A stretch of DNA of 49,406 nt from Pseudomonadota bacterium (GTDB lineage: Bacteria; Pseudomonadota; Alphaproteobacteria; Sphingomonadales; Sphingomonadaceae): the NCBI GenBank assembly GCA_023413015.1, contig JAEZQR010000121.1, positions 1 to 49,406 on the forward strand, in the 5' to 3' direction. Under the pieces are notes generated by a model, which did no database searches, was not told the origin of the DNA, and saw only the letters and a program-made list of their open reading frames with translations. Within the stretch, counting starts at the first letter, position 1. The number at the start of each line of letters is the position of its first letter. This document shows, in pieces, positions 1 to 8,112 of this stretch. Position numbers and translations under genes: made by a program.

Positions 1-439
1 CGCCGACGCCCTTGAGGACCCGCAGATCGTCGGGCTGGCCGCGCGGCGCGTCGAGGAAGGGAGGCAGCGGCTCGTGCGCGACAGGTGTCATCGGCTCGGG
101 CGGCGGGGGCGCCATCGTGCCGGCGATCGCAGCCTCGCCCATCCCGATGTCGCGCGGCGGCGCAGTACGGGCGCTGAGGCGGGCGTTGTCGCGGCGCAGG
201 CGGTCGACCTCGTCTGAGAGGGGGCGGATCTGGTCGCGGCTGGCAGCGACCTCGCGCTCGAGTGCGGCGATGCGGGTGTCGCGCGCCTCGATCTCGGCGC
301 GGTGGCGGCCAAGCTCCGCGTTGGCGACGGCGAGGCGACGGCGCGACGGACCCAGCCGTGCGAGCAGCAGACCGACTACGAGGCCGATCAGGAACCAGAT
401 GATGATCGTCACCTGCATCGAGCTGAGGGACAGCGACAT
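1..439 (-). CDS. Membrane-anchored coiled-coil protein with C-terminal HhH-like start (partial)
   Basis: Read on the minus strand from the ATG at 439; the 3' part runs off the left edge. About 146 residues are visible. After MSLSSMQVT comes one hydrophobic segment (about residues 9-26, IIIWFLIGLVVGLLLARL). Next is a charged heptad-like stretch (about 27-85, rich in Arg, Glu, Ala and Leu, including RIAALEREVAASRDQI) that looks like a coiled coil, then a Pro-rich linker. The last visible residues, DDLRVLKGVG, match the start of the helix-hairpin-helix segment found at the end of small inner-membrane proteins in sphingomonads. I infer a membrane-tethered structural or nucleic-acid-contacting protein; no enzymatic function is visible. 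It is divergent from the CoA transferase at 547. Confidence 0.6.
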   Translation of the reverse strand, partial: MSLSLSSMQVTIIIWFLIGLVVGLLLARLGPSRRRLAVANAELGRHRAEIEARDTRIAALEREVAASRDQIRPLSDEVDRLRRDNARLSARTAPPRDIGMGEAAIAGTMAPPPPEPMTPVAHEPLPPFLDAPRGQPDDLRVLKGVG

Positions 440-546
440 GGGCGGACTCCGTTGGCGGTTCGTTTCATCCTCAATACTATCCTGCGCGCAGGGTTCCATA
501 GCCAAGCGGATCGGCTATGAGGCGGCCGAACAGCGGGAGGGTACAG

Positions 547-1764
547 ATGGCAGGACCGCTTGCCGGACTGAAGGTGCTCGATCTGTCACGCGTGCTCGCC
601 GGGCCGTGGGCGTCGCAGATTCTTGCCGACCTTGGTGCCGACGTGGTGAAGGTCGAGCGGCCGGGCGTCGGCGACGACACGCGCGGCTGGGGACCACCGT
701 TCCTGCGGGACGCCGAAGGGCGGACGGGCGATGCCGCCTATTTCCTCGCTGCCAACCGCAACAAGCGCAGCCTCGCGCTCGACCTGTCGAAGTCTGAGGG
801 GCAAGCGGTGGTGCGGCGGCTGGCGGCGCGGGCGGACGTCGTGCTGGAGAACTTCAAGCGCGGCGACCTCAAGCGCTACGGGCTCGATTATGCGAGCTTA
901 CACCAACTGAAGCCCGACCTCGTCTATTGCTCGATCACCGGGTTCGGGCAGGATGGGCCGCACGCCGACCGGCCGGGCTACGACTTCATGATCCAGGGGA
1001 TGGCCGGCTTCATGAGCCTGACCGGCGAGGCCGGCGGCGAGCCGCTGCGGGCCGGCGTCGCGGTCGCCGACCTGACAACGGGCATGTATTCGGCACTCGC
1101 GATCCTCGCTGCACTTCGCCACCGCGACGCGACCGGAGAGGGACAGCATATCGACATGGCGCTGTTCGACGTGACGTTCGGCTGGTTGGCGAACCAGGCG
1201 CAGAACTATCTCGTCGGCGGCAAGGTGCCGGGACGGACCGGCAACACGCATCCTAATCTCGTCCCCTATCAGGTGTTCTCGACGGCGACGAAGCCGATCA
1301 TCGTGGCGGTGGGCAACGACAAGCAGTTCGCGGCCTTCGCCGGCGCGTTAGGCCATGCCGAATGGGCCGAGGATGCGCGGTTCCGCCTCAACCGCGATCG
1401 AATCGCCAATCGCGAGCTGCTCGTCGGGTTGATCCAACAGGTGATGACGGGGCAGCCGGCCGAACATTGGCTCGAGGCGATCGACGCGGTCGGTGTGCCA
1501 GTAGGGCCGGTCAATAGCCTCGATCAGGCGTTCGCCGATCCACAGGTGGCGGCGCGGGGGCTGCTGGTCGAGGTCGACCACGCGGCAGCCGGGCCGATCA
1601 GGACGCTGGCGCAGCCGATGAAATTCTCCGCAACACCCCCCGACTATCACTCCGCGCCGCCGCTGCTGGGGCAGCATAGCCGCGAGGTGTTGAGCGAGGC
1701 CGGGTTCACACGCGATGAGATCGCGGCGCTGGAGGTATCGGGCGTCCTGTCGCAATGCGACTGA
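547..1764 (+). CDS. CaiB/BaiF family CoA transferase
   Basis: A 405-residue class III CoA transferase, which moves CoA between carboxylic acids; the substrate cannot be told from sequence. The N-terminus GPLAGLKVLDLSRVLAGPWAS with ADLGADVVKVERP is the family's nucleotide-fold signature. Further marks are FLAANRNKRSLALDL (about 66-80), VYCSITGFGQDGP (about 126-138) and AVADLTTGMYSA. In the last, Asp175 is the likely catalytic aspartate that forms the acyl-anhydride intermediate. The length is normal for the family. The start at 547 is chosen over an in-frame ATG at 517 because GGAGG lies at 536-540 and homology begins at MAGPLAGLK. It is followed after 97 bp by phnC but probably transcribed separately, because a Pho box lies in the gap. 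Confidence 0.88.
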   Translation: MAGPLAGLKVLDLSRVLAGPWASQILADLGADVVKVERPGVGDDTRGWGPPFLRDAEGRTGDAAYFLAANRNKRSLALDLSKSEGQAVVRRLAARADVVLENFKRGDLKRYGLDYASLHQLKPDLVYCSITGFGQDGPHADRPGYDFMIQGMAGFMSLTGEAGGEPLRAGVAVADLTTGMYSALAILAALRHRDATGEGQHIDMALFDVTFGWLANQAQNYLVGGKVPGRTGNTHPNLVPYQVFSTATKPIIVAVGNDKQFAAFAGALGHAEWAEDARFRLNRDRIANRELLVGLIQQVMTGQPAEHWLEAIDAVGVPVGPVNSLDQAFADPQVAARGLLVEVDHAAAGPIRTLAQPMKFSATPPDYHSAPPLLGQHSREVLSEAGFTRDEIAALEVSGVLSQCD

Positions 1765-1810
1765 CTCGCCTTGGCGGGCGCATAGCTCGCCGCTAAAGGG
1801 AGTCGCGGCA

Positions 1811-1828
1811 CTGTCATATTTCGGTCGT
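1811..1828 (+). promoter_or_regulatory. Candidate Pho box upstream of phnC
   Basis: CTGTCAT-ATTT-CGGTCGT: a perfect 7-bp PhoB half-site, a 4-bp spacer, and a second half-site matching CTGTCAT at 5 of 7 positions. It ends 33 bp before the phnC start codon. This is the spacing and composition of a PhoB-binding direct repeat, suggesting phosphate-starvation control of phnCDE. Confidence 0.5.
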
Positions 1829-1861
1829 ACCGGACCGAGCCGTGCCTGTAGGGGGAATTTG

Positions 1862-2647
1862 ATGGCGCAGGCCATCACCGTATCACAGCTTTCGAAGACC
1901 TTTGGCGCCCGTAAGGCGCTGAAGTCGGTCGACCTTACCATCAATCCGGGCGAGATGGCGGCGCTGATCGGCCCGTCGGGTTCGGGCAAGTCGACGCTGC
2001 TGCGCAGCCTCGCCGGCCTCAACGTCGGCGATGCCGGGCGCGTGACCATCGGCGGCCGTACCGTTCAGGCGAACGGCAAGGTGTCATCCGAAATCCGCGC
2101 CGTGCGGCGGGGCCTCGGCTTCATCTTCCAGCAGTTCAACCTCGTCGGTCGCCTGAGCCTGATGACCAACGTGCTGATCGGCAGCTTGGGGCGTGTCTCG
2201 GGCTGGCGTGGCACGTTCGGCTTCTTCCCCGCCGACGAGCGGGCGAAGGCAGCGGCCGCGCTCGACCGTGTCGGGCTGTCCGAGTTCGGTGATCGCCGCG
2301 CCTCGACGCTGTCGGGTGGGCAGCAGCAGCGCGGCGCGATCGCCCGCGCGCTGGTGCAGGGCGCGGGCGTCGTGCTGGCCGACGAGCCGATCGCCTCGCT
2401 CGATCCGGTATCGGCGCGGCGCGTGATGGAGCTGCTCGCCAAGCTCAACGCCGAAGAGGGGCTGACCGTCGTGGTGTCGCTGCACCAGGTCGATGCCGCA
2501 GTGACCTTCTGCAAGCGCGTGGTCGCGATGCGCGACGGCGCGGTGGTGTATGATGGGCCGCCGGAAGGCCTGACGCAGCCCATCCTCAGAGAGATTTACG
2601 GGCCGGAGTACGAAGACTTCGCCCAAGTTGGAGTATCCAAGGCATGA
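1862..2647 (+). CDS. phnC: Phosphonate ABC transporter ATP-binding protein PhnC
   Basis: A 261-residue cytoplasmic ATPase subunit that powers phosphonate (or phosphite) uptake with PhnD and PhnE. Walker A GPSGSGKST is at about 38-46, the Q-loop at FIFQQFN, the signature LSGGQQQR at about 155, Walker B VVLADEP followed by IASLDP, and the switch histidine in VVVSLHQVD. The segment RLSLMTNVLIG with the long insert before the signature is typical of PhnC. The ATG at 1862 follows TAGGGGGAATTTG. It overlaps phnD by 4 bp (ATGA), so translation is probably coupled. A candidate Pho box lies just upstream. Confidence 0.9.
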   Translation: MAQAITVSQLSKTFGARKALKSVDLTINPGEMAALIGPSGSGKSTLLRSLAGLNVGDAGRVTIGGRTVQANGKVSSEIRAVRRGLGFIFQQFNLVGRLSLMTNVLIGSLGRVSGWRGTFGFFPADERAKAAAALDRVGLSEFGDRRASTLSGGQQQRGAIARALVQGAGVVLADEPIASLDPVSARRVMELLAKLNAEEGLTVVVSLHQVDAAVTFCKRVVAMRDGAVVYDGPPEGLTQPILREIYGPEYEDFAQVGVSKA

Positions 2648-3639
2648 CGACCTTGAAGACGCTGCGCCGCGCCGTTGCCGTGGCCGCGCTCACGCTGCTC
2701 GCCGCGTGCGGCTCGCACAAGGATGCCGACGACAACACCATCAAATTCTCGATCCTGTCGACCGAGTCGGCCGAGAATCTGCTCCCCAAATGGGAGCCGT
2801 TCCTTGCCGACATGGAGCGCCAGACGGGGCTCAAGGTCGAACCGTTCCTCGCCGACGACTATGCCGCGCTGATCGAGGCAACGCGCTTCGGCTCCGTTGA
2901 TGCCGGCTGGTATTCGACCAAGGGCGGCTACGAGGCGGTGACCCGCGCCAATTCCGAGGTGTTCGCGCAGGCGACCTACGCCGACGGCATCGCCGGCTAT
3001 CACTCGGTGGTCGTGGTGAAGAAGAACAGCCCGATCAAGACGGTCGACGACCTCCTGAAGTGCGACGGAACGCTCGACTTCGGCATGGGCGATCCCAATT
3101 CGGGCTCGGGCACGCTGGTCCCGCTCGTCTACCTGTTCGCGCCGCGCAACATCAACCCGGAGCGCTGCTTCAAGACCGTGATCAACGCCAACCATGAAGC
3201 GAACGCGCTGTCGGTGGTCAACGGGCTGCTCGATGCCGCGACCAACAACACCTCGAGCCTGTCGGCGATCCGCCGCTCGCGCCCGGAGGTCATCAGCCAG
3301 CTTCGTGAAGTCTGGCGCTCGCCGCTGCTCGGCTCCGACGTCATGACCTATCGCAAGGACCTCCCGCCCGAGGTTAAAGAGAAGCTCCAGAACTTCTTCG
3401 TCAACTATGGCAAGAAGGGCCCACCCGAGCAGCGTAAGCGCGAGCAGGCGATCCTCGAGCAGCTCGAATGGAGCAACTTCTTCAAGGCGGACAACAGCGC
3501 GCTCGACCAGAACCGCTATATCGAGTTCAGGCGCGAGGAGTTCGAGCTACGTGGTAAGACCGACGCCGGGTCGACGAAGCGCCGCGCCGAGCTCGAAGCC
3601 GAGCTTGCCAAGCTCGCGCACGTCGAGAAGATGGACTGA
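2644..3639 (+). CDS. phnD: Phosphate/phosphite/phosphonate substrate-binding lipoprotein PhnD
   Basis: A 331-residue periplasmic binding component of the PhnCDE importer. It has a lipoprotein signal peptide with lipobox LLAAC (lipidated Cys22), so the protein should be tethered to the outer face of the inner membrane. The mature region has family hallmarks: KFSILSTESAENLLPKWEP, DYAALIEATRFGSVDAGWYS, and FGMGDPNSGSGTLVP, the anion-contacting loop rich in Ser and Gly. VVNGLLDAATNN is also typical. The gene overlaps phnC by 4 bp and phnE by 1 bp (TGATG). Ligand specificity (phosphonate, phosphite or another phosphorus oxyanion) cannot be read from the sequence. Confidence 0.9.
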   Translation: MTTLKTLRRAVAVAALTLLAACGSHKDADDNTIKFSILSTESAENLLPKWEPFLADMERQTGLKVEPFLADDYAALIEATRFGSVDAGWYSTKGGYEAVTRANSEVFAQATYADGIAGYHSVVVVKKNSPIKTVDDLLKCDGTLDFGMGDPNSGSGTLVPLVYLFAPRNINPERCFKTVINANHEANALSVVNGLLDAATNNTSSLSAIRRSRPEVISQLREVWRSPLLGSDVMTYRKDLPPEVKEKLQNFFVNYGKKGPPEQRKREQAILEQLEWSNFFKADNSALDQNRYIEFRREEFELRGKTDAGSTKRRAELEAELAKLAHVEKMD

Positions 3640-4481
3640 TGGACGCGCAGGAACCGCTCGACCTGAAGTCGCGTGCTGCCGGCGAGGCCGCGATCGCGCT
3701 CGACGCGCGACGGGCGCGGGCACCGATCGCGGGCAATTTGAACTTCATCCTGCTGCTTCTCTTCGCCGCCGCGCTTGCCGTCTCCTTCGGTCCGGCGGAG
3801 ATGTACAAGGCGCCGCTTCTCGTCACCGATGCCGAGAACATGGGAACCTACCTGTCGGGCTTTCTCCGGCCCGATTTCTCGCAGTGGGAGCTTTATCTCG
3901 AGCAGATCGTGGTCACGGTGCAGATCGCGCTCTGGGGGACGTTCTTGGCCGTCATCGCCGCTATACCGTTCGGTCTGCTCTCGGCGCGCAACGTCGCTCC
4001 GCTCTGGGTCGTCCAGCCGGCGCGGCGGCTGATGGATCTGTTCCGCTCGATCAACGAGCTGGTCATCGCGACCCTGTTCATCGTTGCGGTCGGCCTGGGG
4101 CCGTTTGCCGGTGTGATGGCGCTTGCGGTCCACACCACCGGCGTCCTCGCCAAGCTGTTCTCCGAAGCCGTGGAGGCCATCGAGCCCGGCCCGGTCGAGG
4201 GCGTACGCGCGACGGGCGCGAGCCGTCTGCAGGAAGTGGTGTGGGGCGTGATTCCGCAGGTACTGCCGCTGTGGGCCAGCTTCGCGCTTTACCGGCTGGA
4301 ATCGAACGCGCGGTCGTCGACGGTTCTCGGCATCATCGGCGCGGGCGGTATCGGCTCGCTGCTGATGCAGAGCATCCGCAGCTTCAGCTACGAACGCACC
4401 GCTGCCATCGTGCTTCTGATGGTGATCGCCGTGATCATCATCGACACCCTGAGCCAGGCGATCCGCAAGCGGCTGGTCTGA
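3639..4481 (+). CDS. phnE: Phosphonate ABC transporter permease PhnE
   Basis: A 280-residue inner-membrane permease. A soluble, charged N-terminus of about 30 residues precedes the first membrane segment (NFILLLLFAAALAVSF). Later segments include VVTVQIALWGTFLAVIAAIPFG, LVIATLFIVAVGLGPFAGVMALAV and a C-terminal TAAIVLLMVIAVIIIDTL. The EAA-type coupling motif is EAVEAIEPGPVEGVRATGA, and GIIGAGGIGSLL is the usual PhnE loop. It is the last gene of the phnCDE operon (1-bp overlap). No C-P lyase, phosphonatase or phosphite dehydrogenase genes follow within the window, so the catabolic partner must lie elsewhere. Confidence 0.9.
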   Translation: MDAQEPLDLKSRAAGEAAIALDARRARAPIAGNLNFILLLLFAAALAVSFGPAEMYKAPLLVTDAENMGTYLSGFLRPDFSQWELYLEQIVVTVQIALWGTFLAVIAAIPFGLLSARNVAPLWVVQPARRLMDLFRSINELVIATLFIVAVGLGPFAGVMALAVHTTGVLAKLFSEAVEAIEPGPVEGVRATGASRLQEVVWGVIPQVLPLWASFALYRLESNARSSTVLGIIGAGGIGSLLMQSIRSFSYERTAAIVLLMVIAVIIIDTLSQAIRKRLV

Positions 4482-4510
4482 CCGAGGTCAGACCAGCCCT
4501 CTCGGAAACG

Positions 4511-4882
4511 TTACCGGGTCGGCCGACGCGAGCGGGTTTCCGCCTGTCGCGACGTGCGATAGTGCATCGCGTTGTTGTCGCGTGAGCGGCCGGGGACGAA
4601 GCGGTCGCTGGCGAAGCGTTCGTCCTGAATGCAGCGGTCGCGAACCTCCGCCGAGCAGCGTGGCAGTTCCGTCGCGGCAATGCCGGCGCCCGTCGTGGTC
4701 GGCGGCGTCGTCGGTTCGGCGGGGGTTGCCGGCGTGGCAGGCTCGGGACCCTGCGGGTTCATGGGCGGCGTCGCCGGCTGGGCGGGTTCCTCCGGCGGTG
4801 CCGGTGTCGCCGGCTCCGTCGTTTGGGCGACGGCCGCGCCGGCCAAGCCGAGCGCCAGCGCTGTCAGGGTGATCTTCAGCAT
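4511..4882 (-). CDS. Exported Pro/Thr-rich hypothetical protein
   Basis: A 123-residue protein with a clear Sec signal peptide (MLKITLTALALGLAGAAVAQ). A low-complexity region follows (about 20-66), dominated by Pro, Ala, Thr and Glu (TEPATPAPPEEPAQPATPP and similar), which should be disordered. The C-terminal part is basic and contains two cysteines (CSAEVRDRC) that could form a disulfide in the periplasm. It faces phnE tail to tail. I do not recognise a family; the composition resembles small periplasmic or outer-membrane-associated proteins common in sphingomonads. Confidence 0.6.
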   Translation of the reverse strand: MLKITLTALALGLAGAAVAQTTEPATPAPPEEPAQPATPPMNPQGPEPATPATPAEPTTPPTTTGAGIAATELPRCSAEVRDRCIQDERFASDRFVPGRSRDNNAMHYRTSRQAETRSRRPTR

Positions 4883-4942
4883 GGTGTCTCGTCCTTTCGC
4901 TGTTCACGAACGGGTTGAACGACCGAACGCCGGCAACGTGCC

Positions 4943-5191
4943 CTAGGCCGCCCGGCGGATGAGCTTGACGACCGCGAGCAGGATGATCGCGCCCAGCAGC
5001 GAGTAGAGGATCGAGGCGAGGTTCAGCGGTGCGTTGATGATCGAGGCGCCACCGCCGAACAGGAAGCCGGCGATCAGCGCGCCGACGATGCCGATGACGA
5101 TGTCGAACAGGATGCCGCCGCCGCTGCGCATGATCATGCCGGCGATCCACCCGACGAGCGCGCCGATGACGAGAACGATGATGAGGCCCAT
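4943..5191 (-). CDS. GlsB/YeaQ/YmgE family stress-associated membrane protein
   Basis: An 82-residue, very hydrophobic protein with three predicted membrane segments: IIVLVIGALVGWIAGMIM, ILFDIVIGIVGALIAGFLFG and LASILYSLLGAIILLAVVKLI. The Gly-rich GWIAGMIMRSGGG followed by DIVIGIVGALIAGFL is the transglycosylase-associated (YeaQ/YmgE) family signature. Members are small inner-membrane proteins usually linked to general stress responses; the biochemical role is not known. GGAGGAAG immediately precedes the start on the minus strand. It is transcribed in the same direction as the exported protein at 4511-4882. Confidence 0.85.
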   Translation of the reverse strand: MGLIIVLVIGALVGWIAGMIMRSGGGILFDIVIGIVGALIAGFLFGGGASIINAPLNLASILYSLLGAIILLAVVKLIRRAA

Positions 5192-5330
5192 AACGTGTCT
5201 TCCTCCTTTTATGGCATCGCGTGTGACTGCAATGCTTATGTCGGCACGACGAACGGCAACGATTGCGGTTCCGCATCAAAGCGTGGCGGTGGGCTCTTGC
5301 GAGGCGGTGGACGCTCGCGGATAAGGTGGC

Positions 5331-6260
5331 GTGACCGACAAGATTCCCCTCATCATCGACTGCGATCCCGGCGTTGACGACGCCACCGCGCTGCTGATGG
5401 CCTTCGCCTCGCCCGAGCTGGAACTGCTGGCGATCACGACGGTGGCCGGGAATGTCTCCGCCGAGCTGACGGCGCGGAATGCCTGCCTCGTTCGGCAGAT
5501 CGCCGGGCGGGAGGACGTGCCGGTCTTTGCCGGCGCGGCGCAACCGCTGGTGCGGGTGCCGGTCGAAGCCGGGCACTTCCACGGCGAGAGTGGGCTGGGT
5601 TCGCTGCCGCTGTTCGAGCCGATGCGGCCGCCAGCGGAGGGGCATGCGGCGAACGTCATCGTCGAAACGGTGATGGCGCGGCCGGCGGGAACGGTGACGA
5701 TGGTGACGATCGGGCCGATGACCAACCTCGCGTTGGCCATGAGGCTCGAGCCGCGGCTGGCGGGGCGGCTGGCCCGGATCGTGGCGATGGGCGGTGCGCG
5801 GCGCGAAGGCGGCAACATCACCGCATCAGCCGAATATAATATCTACGCCGATCCGCATGCCGCGCATGTGGTGTTCGAATCAGGGTGCCCGGTGGTGGTG
5901 ATGGGGCTCGATGCGACGCATCAGGTTCGTGCGACCGAGACGCGGATCGCCGCGATCGAGGCGGTGGGGACGCGAGCGGCAGAAGCGGTGGCGGAGCTGC
6001 TGCGCTTTTCGCGCCGGGTCGAGCGCGATGTGGTGTGGGGGCTTGATGCGCCGCTACACGACCCGTGCACGATCGCCTACCTGCTGAAGCCCGAGCTGTT
6101 CGAGACGCGACCCTGCCGGATGACCGTCGAGATGGTGTCGCCGCTAACGCTGGGGCATACGGCGGTCGAGTTCCGGTCCGAGACGCCGAACGCCCAATGG
6201 GCGACGCGTGTGGATGCCGACGGGCTGTTCGCGCTGCTTACTGAGCGGTTGTCACGATGA
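5331..6260 (+). CDS. Nucleoside hydrolase (inosine-uridine preferring type)
   Basis: A 309-residue N-ribohydrolase that splits a nucleoside into ribose and free base. The Ca2+-binding cluster is at the N-terminus: IIDCDPGVDDA (Asp10, Asp12, Asp16, Asp17). NVSAELTARNA, TIGPMTNLALAM and MGGARREGGNITASAEYNIYADPHAA are family blocks, and the C-terminal DAPLHDPCTIAYLL supplies the last metal-binding Asp and the conserved His. It starts at a GTG with only a weak AAGG upstream; no better ATG is available before the Asp cluster. It overlaps ribokinase by 4 bp (ATGA). The pair forms a salvage module in which released ribose is phosphorylated. Confidence 0.9.
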   Translation: MTDKIPLIIDCDPGVDDATALLMAFASPELELLAITTVAGNVSAELTARNACLVRQIAGREDVPVFAGAAQPLVRVPVEAGHFHGESGLGSLPLFEPMRPPAEGHAANVIVETVMARPAGTVTMVTIGPMTNLALAMRLEPRLAGRLARIVAMGGARREGGNITASAEYNIYADPHAAHVVFESGCPVVVMGLDATHQVRATETRIAAIEAVGTRAAEAVAELLRFSRRVERDVVWGLDAPLHDPCTIAYLLKPELFETRPCRMTVEMVSPLTLGHTAVEFRSETPNAQWATRVDADGLFALLTERLSR

Positions 6261-7114
6261 GCGGGCTGGCAATCACCGTCGTCGGGTCGGTGAACCTCGA
6301 CTTTGTGGCGAGCGCGCCCGCGCTGCCTGCGCCGGGCGAGACGGTGACGGGCGCGACCCTCGCGCGGCATCCGGGTGGGAAGGGTGCGAACCAGGCACTG
6401 GCGGCGCGGCGGCTGGGTGCCGACGTGCGGCTGATCGGGCGCGTGGGTGATGACGCGATGGCGGGCGAGGCACTGCGGCTGCTGCGCGCGGACGGCGTAG
6501 ACCTTAGCGGGTGCGTCGTCGATGCCATCGCACCGACCGGCGTGGCGCTGATCGCGGTGGCGGGGTGCGGCGAGAACCAGATCGTGGTGGCGCCGGGGGC
6601 GAACATGGCGGTCACGCTCCAGGATCTACCGGCCGCGATCGAGGAGGCGCTGATCGTCCAGCTCGAGCTGCCGGTGGCGACCGTGGCGGCCGCCGTCGAG
6701 CGGGCGAGGGGTTTCGTCTGCACGAATCTGGCACCGGCGCTGGCGGTCCCCGATGCGCTGCTCGACCGTGCCGATCTGATCGTCGTCAACGAGAGCGAGG
6801 CGGCCTTCTACGGCGTGCGGCTGGAAGCGGCGCCGGGGCTGGTGGCGGTGACGCTGGGATCGCGTGGGGCTCGGCTGCTGCGGCAAGGCCAAGTCGTGGC
6901 CGAGGCCGTGCCGCCAACGATCGAGGCGGTGGACAGTACCGGGGCGGGCGACGCTTTCGTTGGTGCGCTGACGGTGGCGCTGCTGGAGGGGCAGGCGCCG
7001 GGTGAGGCGCTGGCGTTCGCCTGCGCGACGGGTGCGCTGGCCACGACCCGGCCGGGAGCACAGCCGTCACTGCCGCGACGAGCCGAGGTCGACGACCGTC
7101 TTGCCGCCGCGTAA
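6257..7114 (+). CDS. rbsK: Ribokinase (PfkB family)
   Basis: A 285-residue sugar kinase converting ribose to ribose-5-phosphate. The N-terminal PfkB signature region is VGSVNLDFVA with HPGGKGANQALAARRLGADV (Gly40-Asn45 contact the sugar). The C-terminal signature DSTGAGDAFVGAL has catalytic base Asp232 and the GAGD anion hole at 229-232. The length is slightly shorter than the typical 300-310. It is translationally coupled to the nucleoside hydrolase through ATGA, which strongly supports ribose released from nucleosides as the substrate. The oxygenase follows 10 bp later and may be in the same operon. Confidence 0.88.
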   Translation: MSGLAITVVGSVNLDFVASAPALPAPGETVTGATLARHPGGKGANQALAARRLGADVRLIGRVGDDAMAGEALRLLRADGVDLSGCVVDAIAPTGVALIAVAGCGENQIVVAPGANMAVTLQDLPAAIEEALIVQLELPVATVAAAVERARGFVCTNLAPALAVPDALLDRADLIVVNESEAAFYGVRLEAAPGLVAVTLGSRGARLLRQGQVVAEAVPPTIEAVDSTGAGDAFVGALTVALLEGQAPGEALAFACATGALATTRPGAQPSLPRRAEVDDRLAAA

Positions 7115-7123
7115 GGCAGCGTA

Positions 7124-8053
7124 ATGACCAAACGCGTTCCCGAACTCAGCCTCGACGATTTCACCTCTGGCGATGCAAGCGCCCGTTCGACCTTTTCGAC
7201 CGAGCTGATGCGCGGCCTGCAGGATTATGGCTTCATCATCCTGAAGGATCACGGCGTGCCGGTGGAGCTGCTGGGCCGCGCCTATGCCCTCGCGGAGGCG
7301 TTGTTCGCGCTGCCGGAGGACGTGAAGCGGCGCTACGCAGCGGGCCTGCGCGGCTATACGCCGTTCGGCACCGAGCATGCCAAGGACAGCCGCGACCCCG
7401 ACCTCAAGGAGTTCTGGCAGATCGGGCGCGAGGCGCCCGAGAGTGTCGAGTTCGATGAGGACCTGCCGCCCAATGTCTGGCCGGGCGAGGTGCCGGGGTT
7501 TCGCGAGACGTTCCTGGGGCTGTTCGATGCGCTCGACGCGACGGGGCGAACGCTGCTTCGAGCGCTGGCACCGAAGCTGGGGCTCGATCAGAGACACTTC
7601 GATCCGCTGGTGCGGTACGGCACGTCGATCCTGCGCGTGCTGCATTATCCCCCGGTCGGCGACAATGTGGCGGCGGGTTGCGTGCGTTCGGCAGCGCACG
7701 AGGACATCAACTTCCTGACGATCATGGTCGCGGCGAAGGGCGCCGGGCTCGAACTGCTCGACCGCGACGGAACGTGGCTGCCGGTCGAGACCGAACCAGC
7801 CAACCTGATCGTCGATTCCGGCGACATGCTGCAACGGCTGACCAACGGCATCATCCCCGCGACGACGCACCGGGTCGTGAACCCGAAAGGGCCGAACGTC
7901 AGCCGCTATTCGATGCCCTTCTTCATGCACCCGAGCTCGTGGGTGCCGCTCGACGTGCTGCCGTCGTGCAAGGGGGAGGGCGCGAAATACCCGCCGGTCA
8001 CGGCCGGCGAGTTCCTGGCCGAGCGGCTGCGCGAGATCGGGCTGGCGTCCTGA
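7124..8053 (+). CDS. 2-oxoglutarate/Fe(II) oxygenase, isopenicillin N synthase-like
   Basis: A 309-residue non-haem iron oxygenase. The iron triad is His192 and Asp194 (SAAHEDINFLTIM) with His249 (ATTHRVVNP). The 2-oxoglutarate carboxylate-binding Arg-x-Ser is RYS (261-263). The N-terminal domain has the usual DYGFIILKDHGVP. The real substrate is unknown; members act in secondary metabolism or nucleoside/base oxidation. The short gap to the ribokinase gene suggests co-transcription, so a role in nucleoside or base breakdown is possible but only inferred. A hairpin at 8061-8086 terminates the operon. Confidence 0.85.
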   Translation: MTKRVPELSLDDFTSGDASARSTFSTELMRGLQDYGFIILKDHGVPVELLGRAYALAEALFALPEDVKRRYAAGLRGYTPFGTEHAKDSRDPDLKEFWQIGREAPESVEFDEDLPPNVWPGEVPGFRETFLGLFDALDATGRTLLRALAPKLGLDQRHFDPLVRYGTSILRVLHYPPVGDNVAAGCVRSAAHEDINFLTIMVAAKGAGLELLDRDGTWLPVETEPANLIVDSGDMLQRLTNGIIPATTHRVVNPKGPNVSRYSMPFFMHPSSWVPLDVLPSCKGEGAKYPPVTAGEFLAERLREIGLAS

Positions 8054-8060
8054 CATAGGA

Positions 8061-8086
8061 AGGCCCGGCGGGAGACCGCCGGGCCT
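8061..8086. terminator. Hairpin terminator between convergent genes
   Basis: A perfect 11-bp stem (AGGCCCGGCGG at 8061-8071 with CCGCCGGGCCT at 8076-8086) and a GAGA tetraloop, followed by TTAT. It sits 7 bp after the oxygenase stop and before the end of the convergent hsp20 gene, so it probably serves both directions. The U-tract is short. Confidence 0.75.
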
Positions 8087-8112
8087 TTATCAGCTGGAAC
8101 TGAAGCCCGGGC

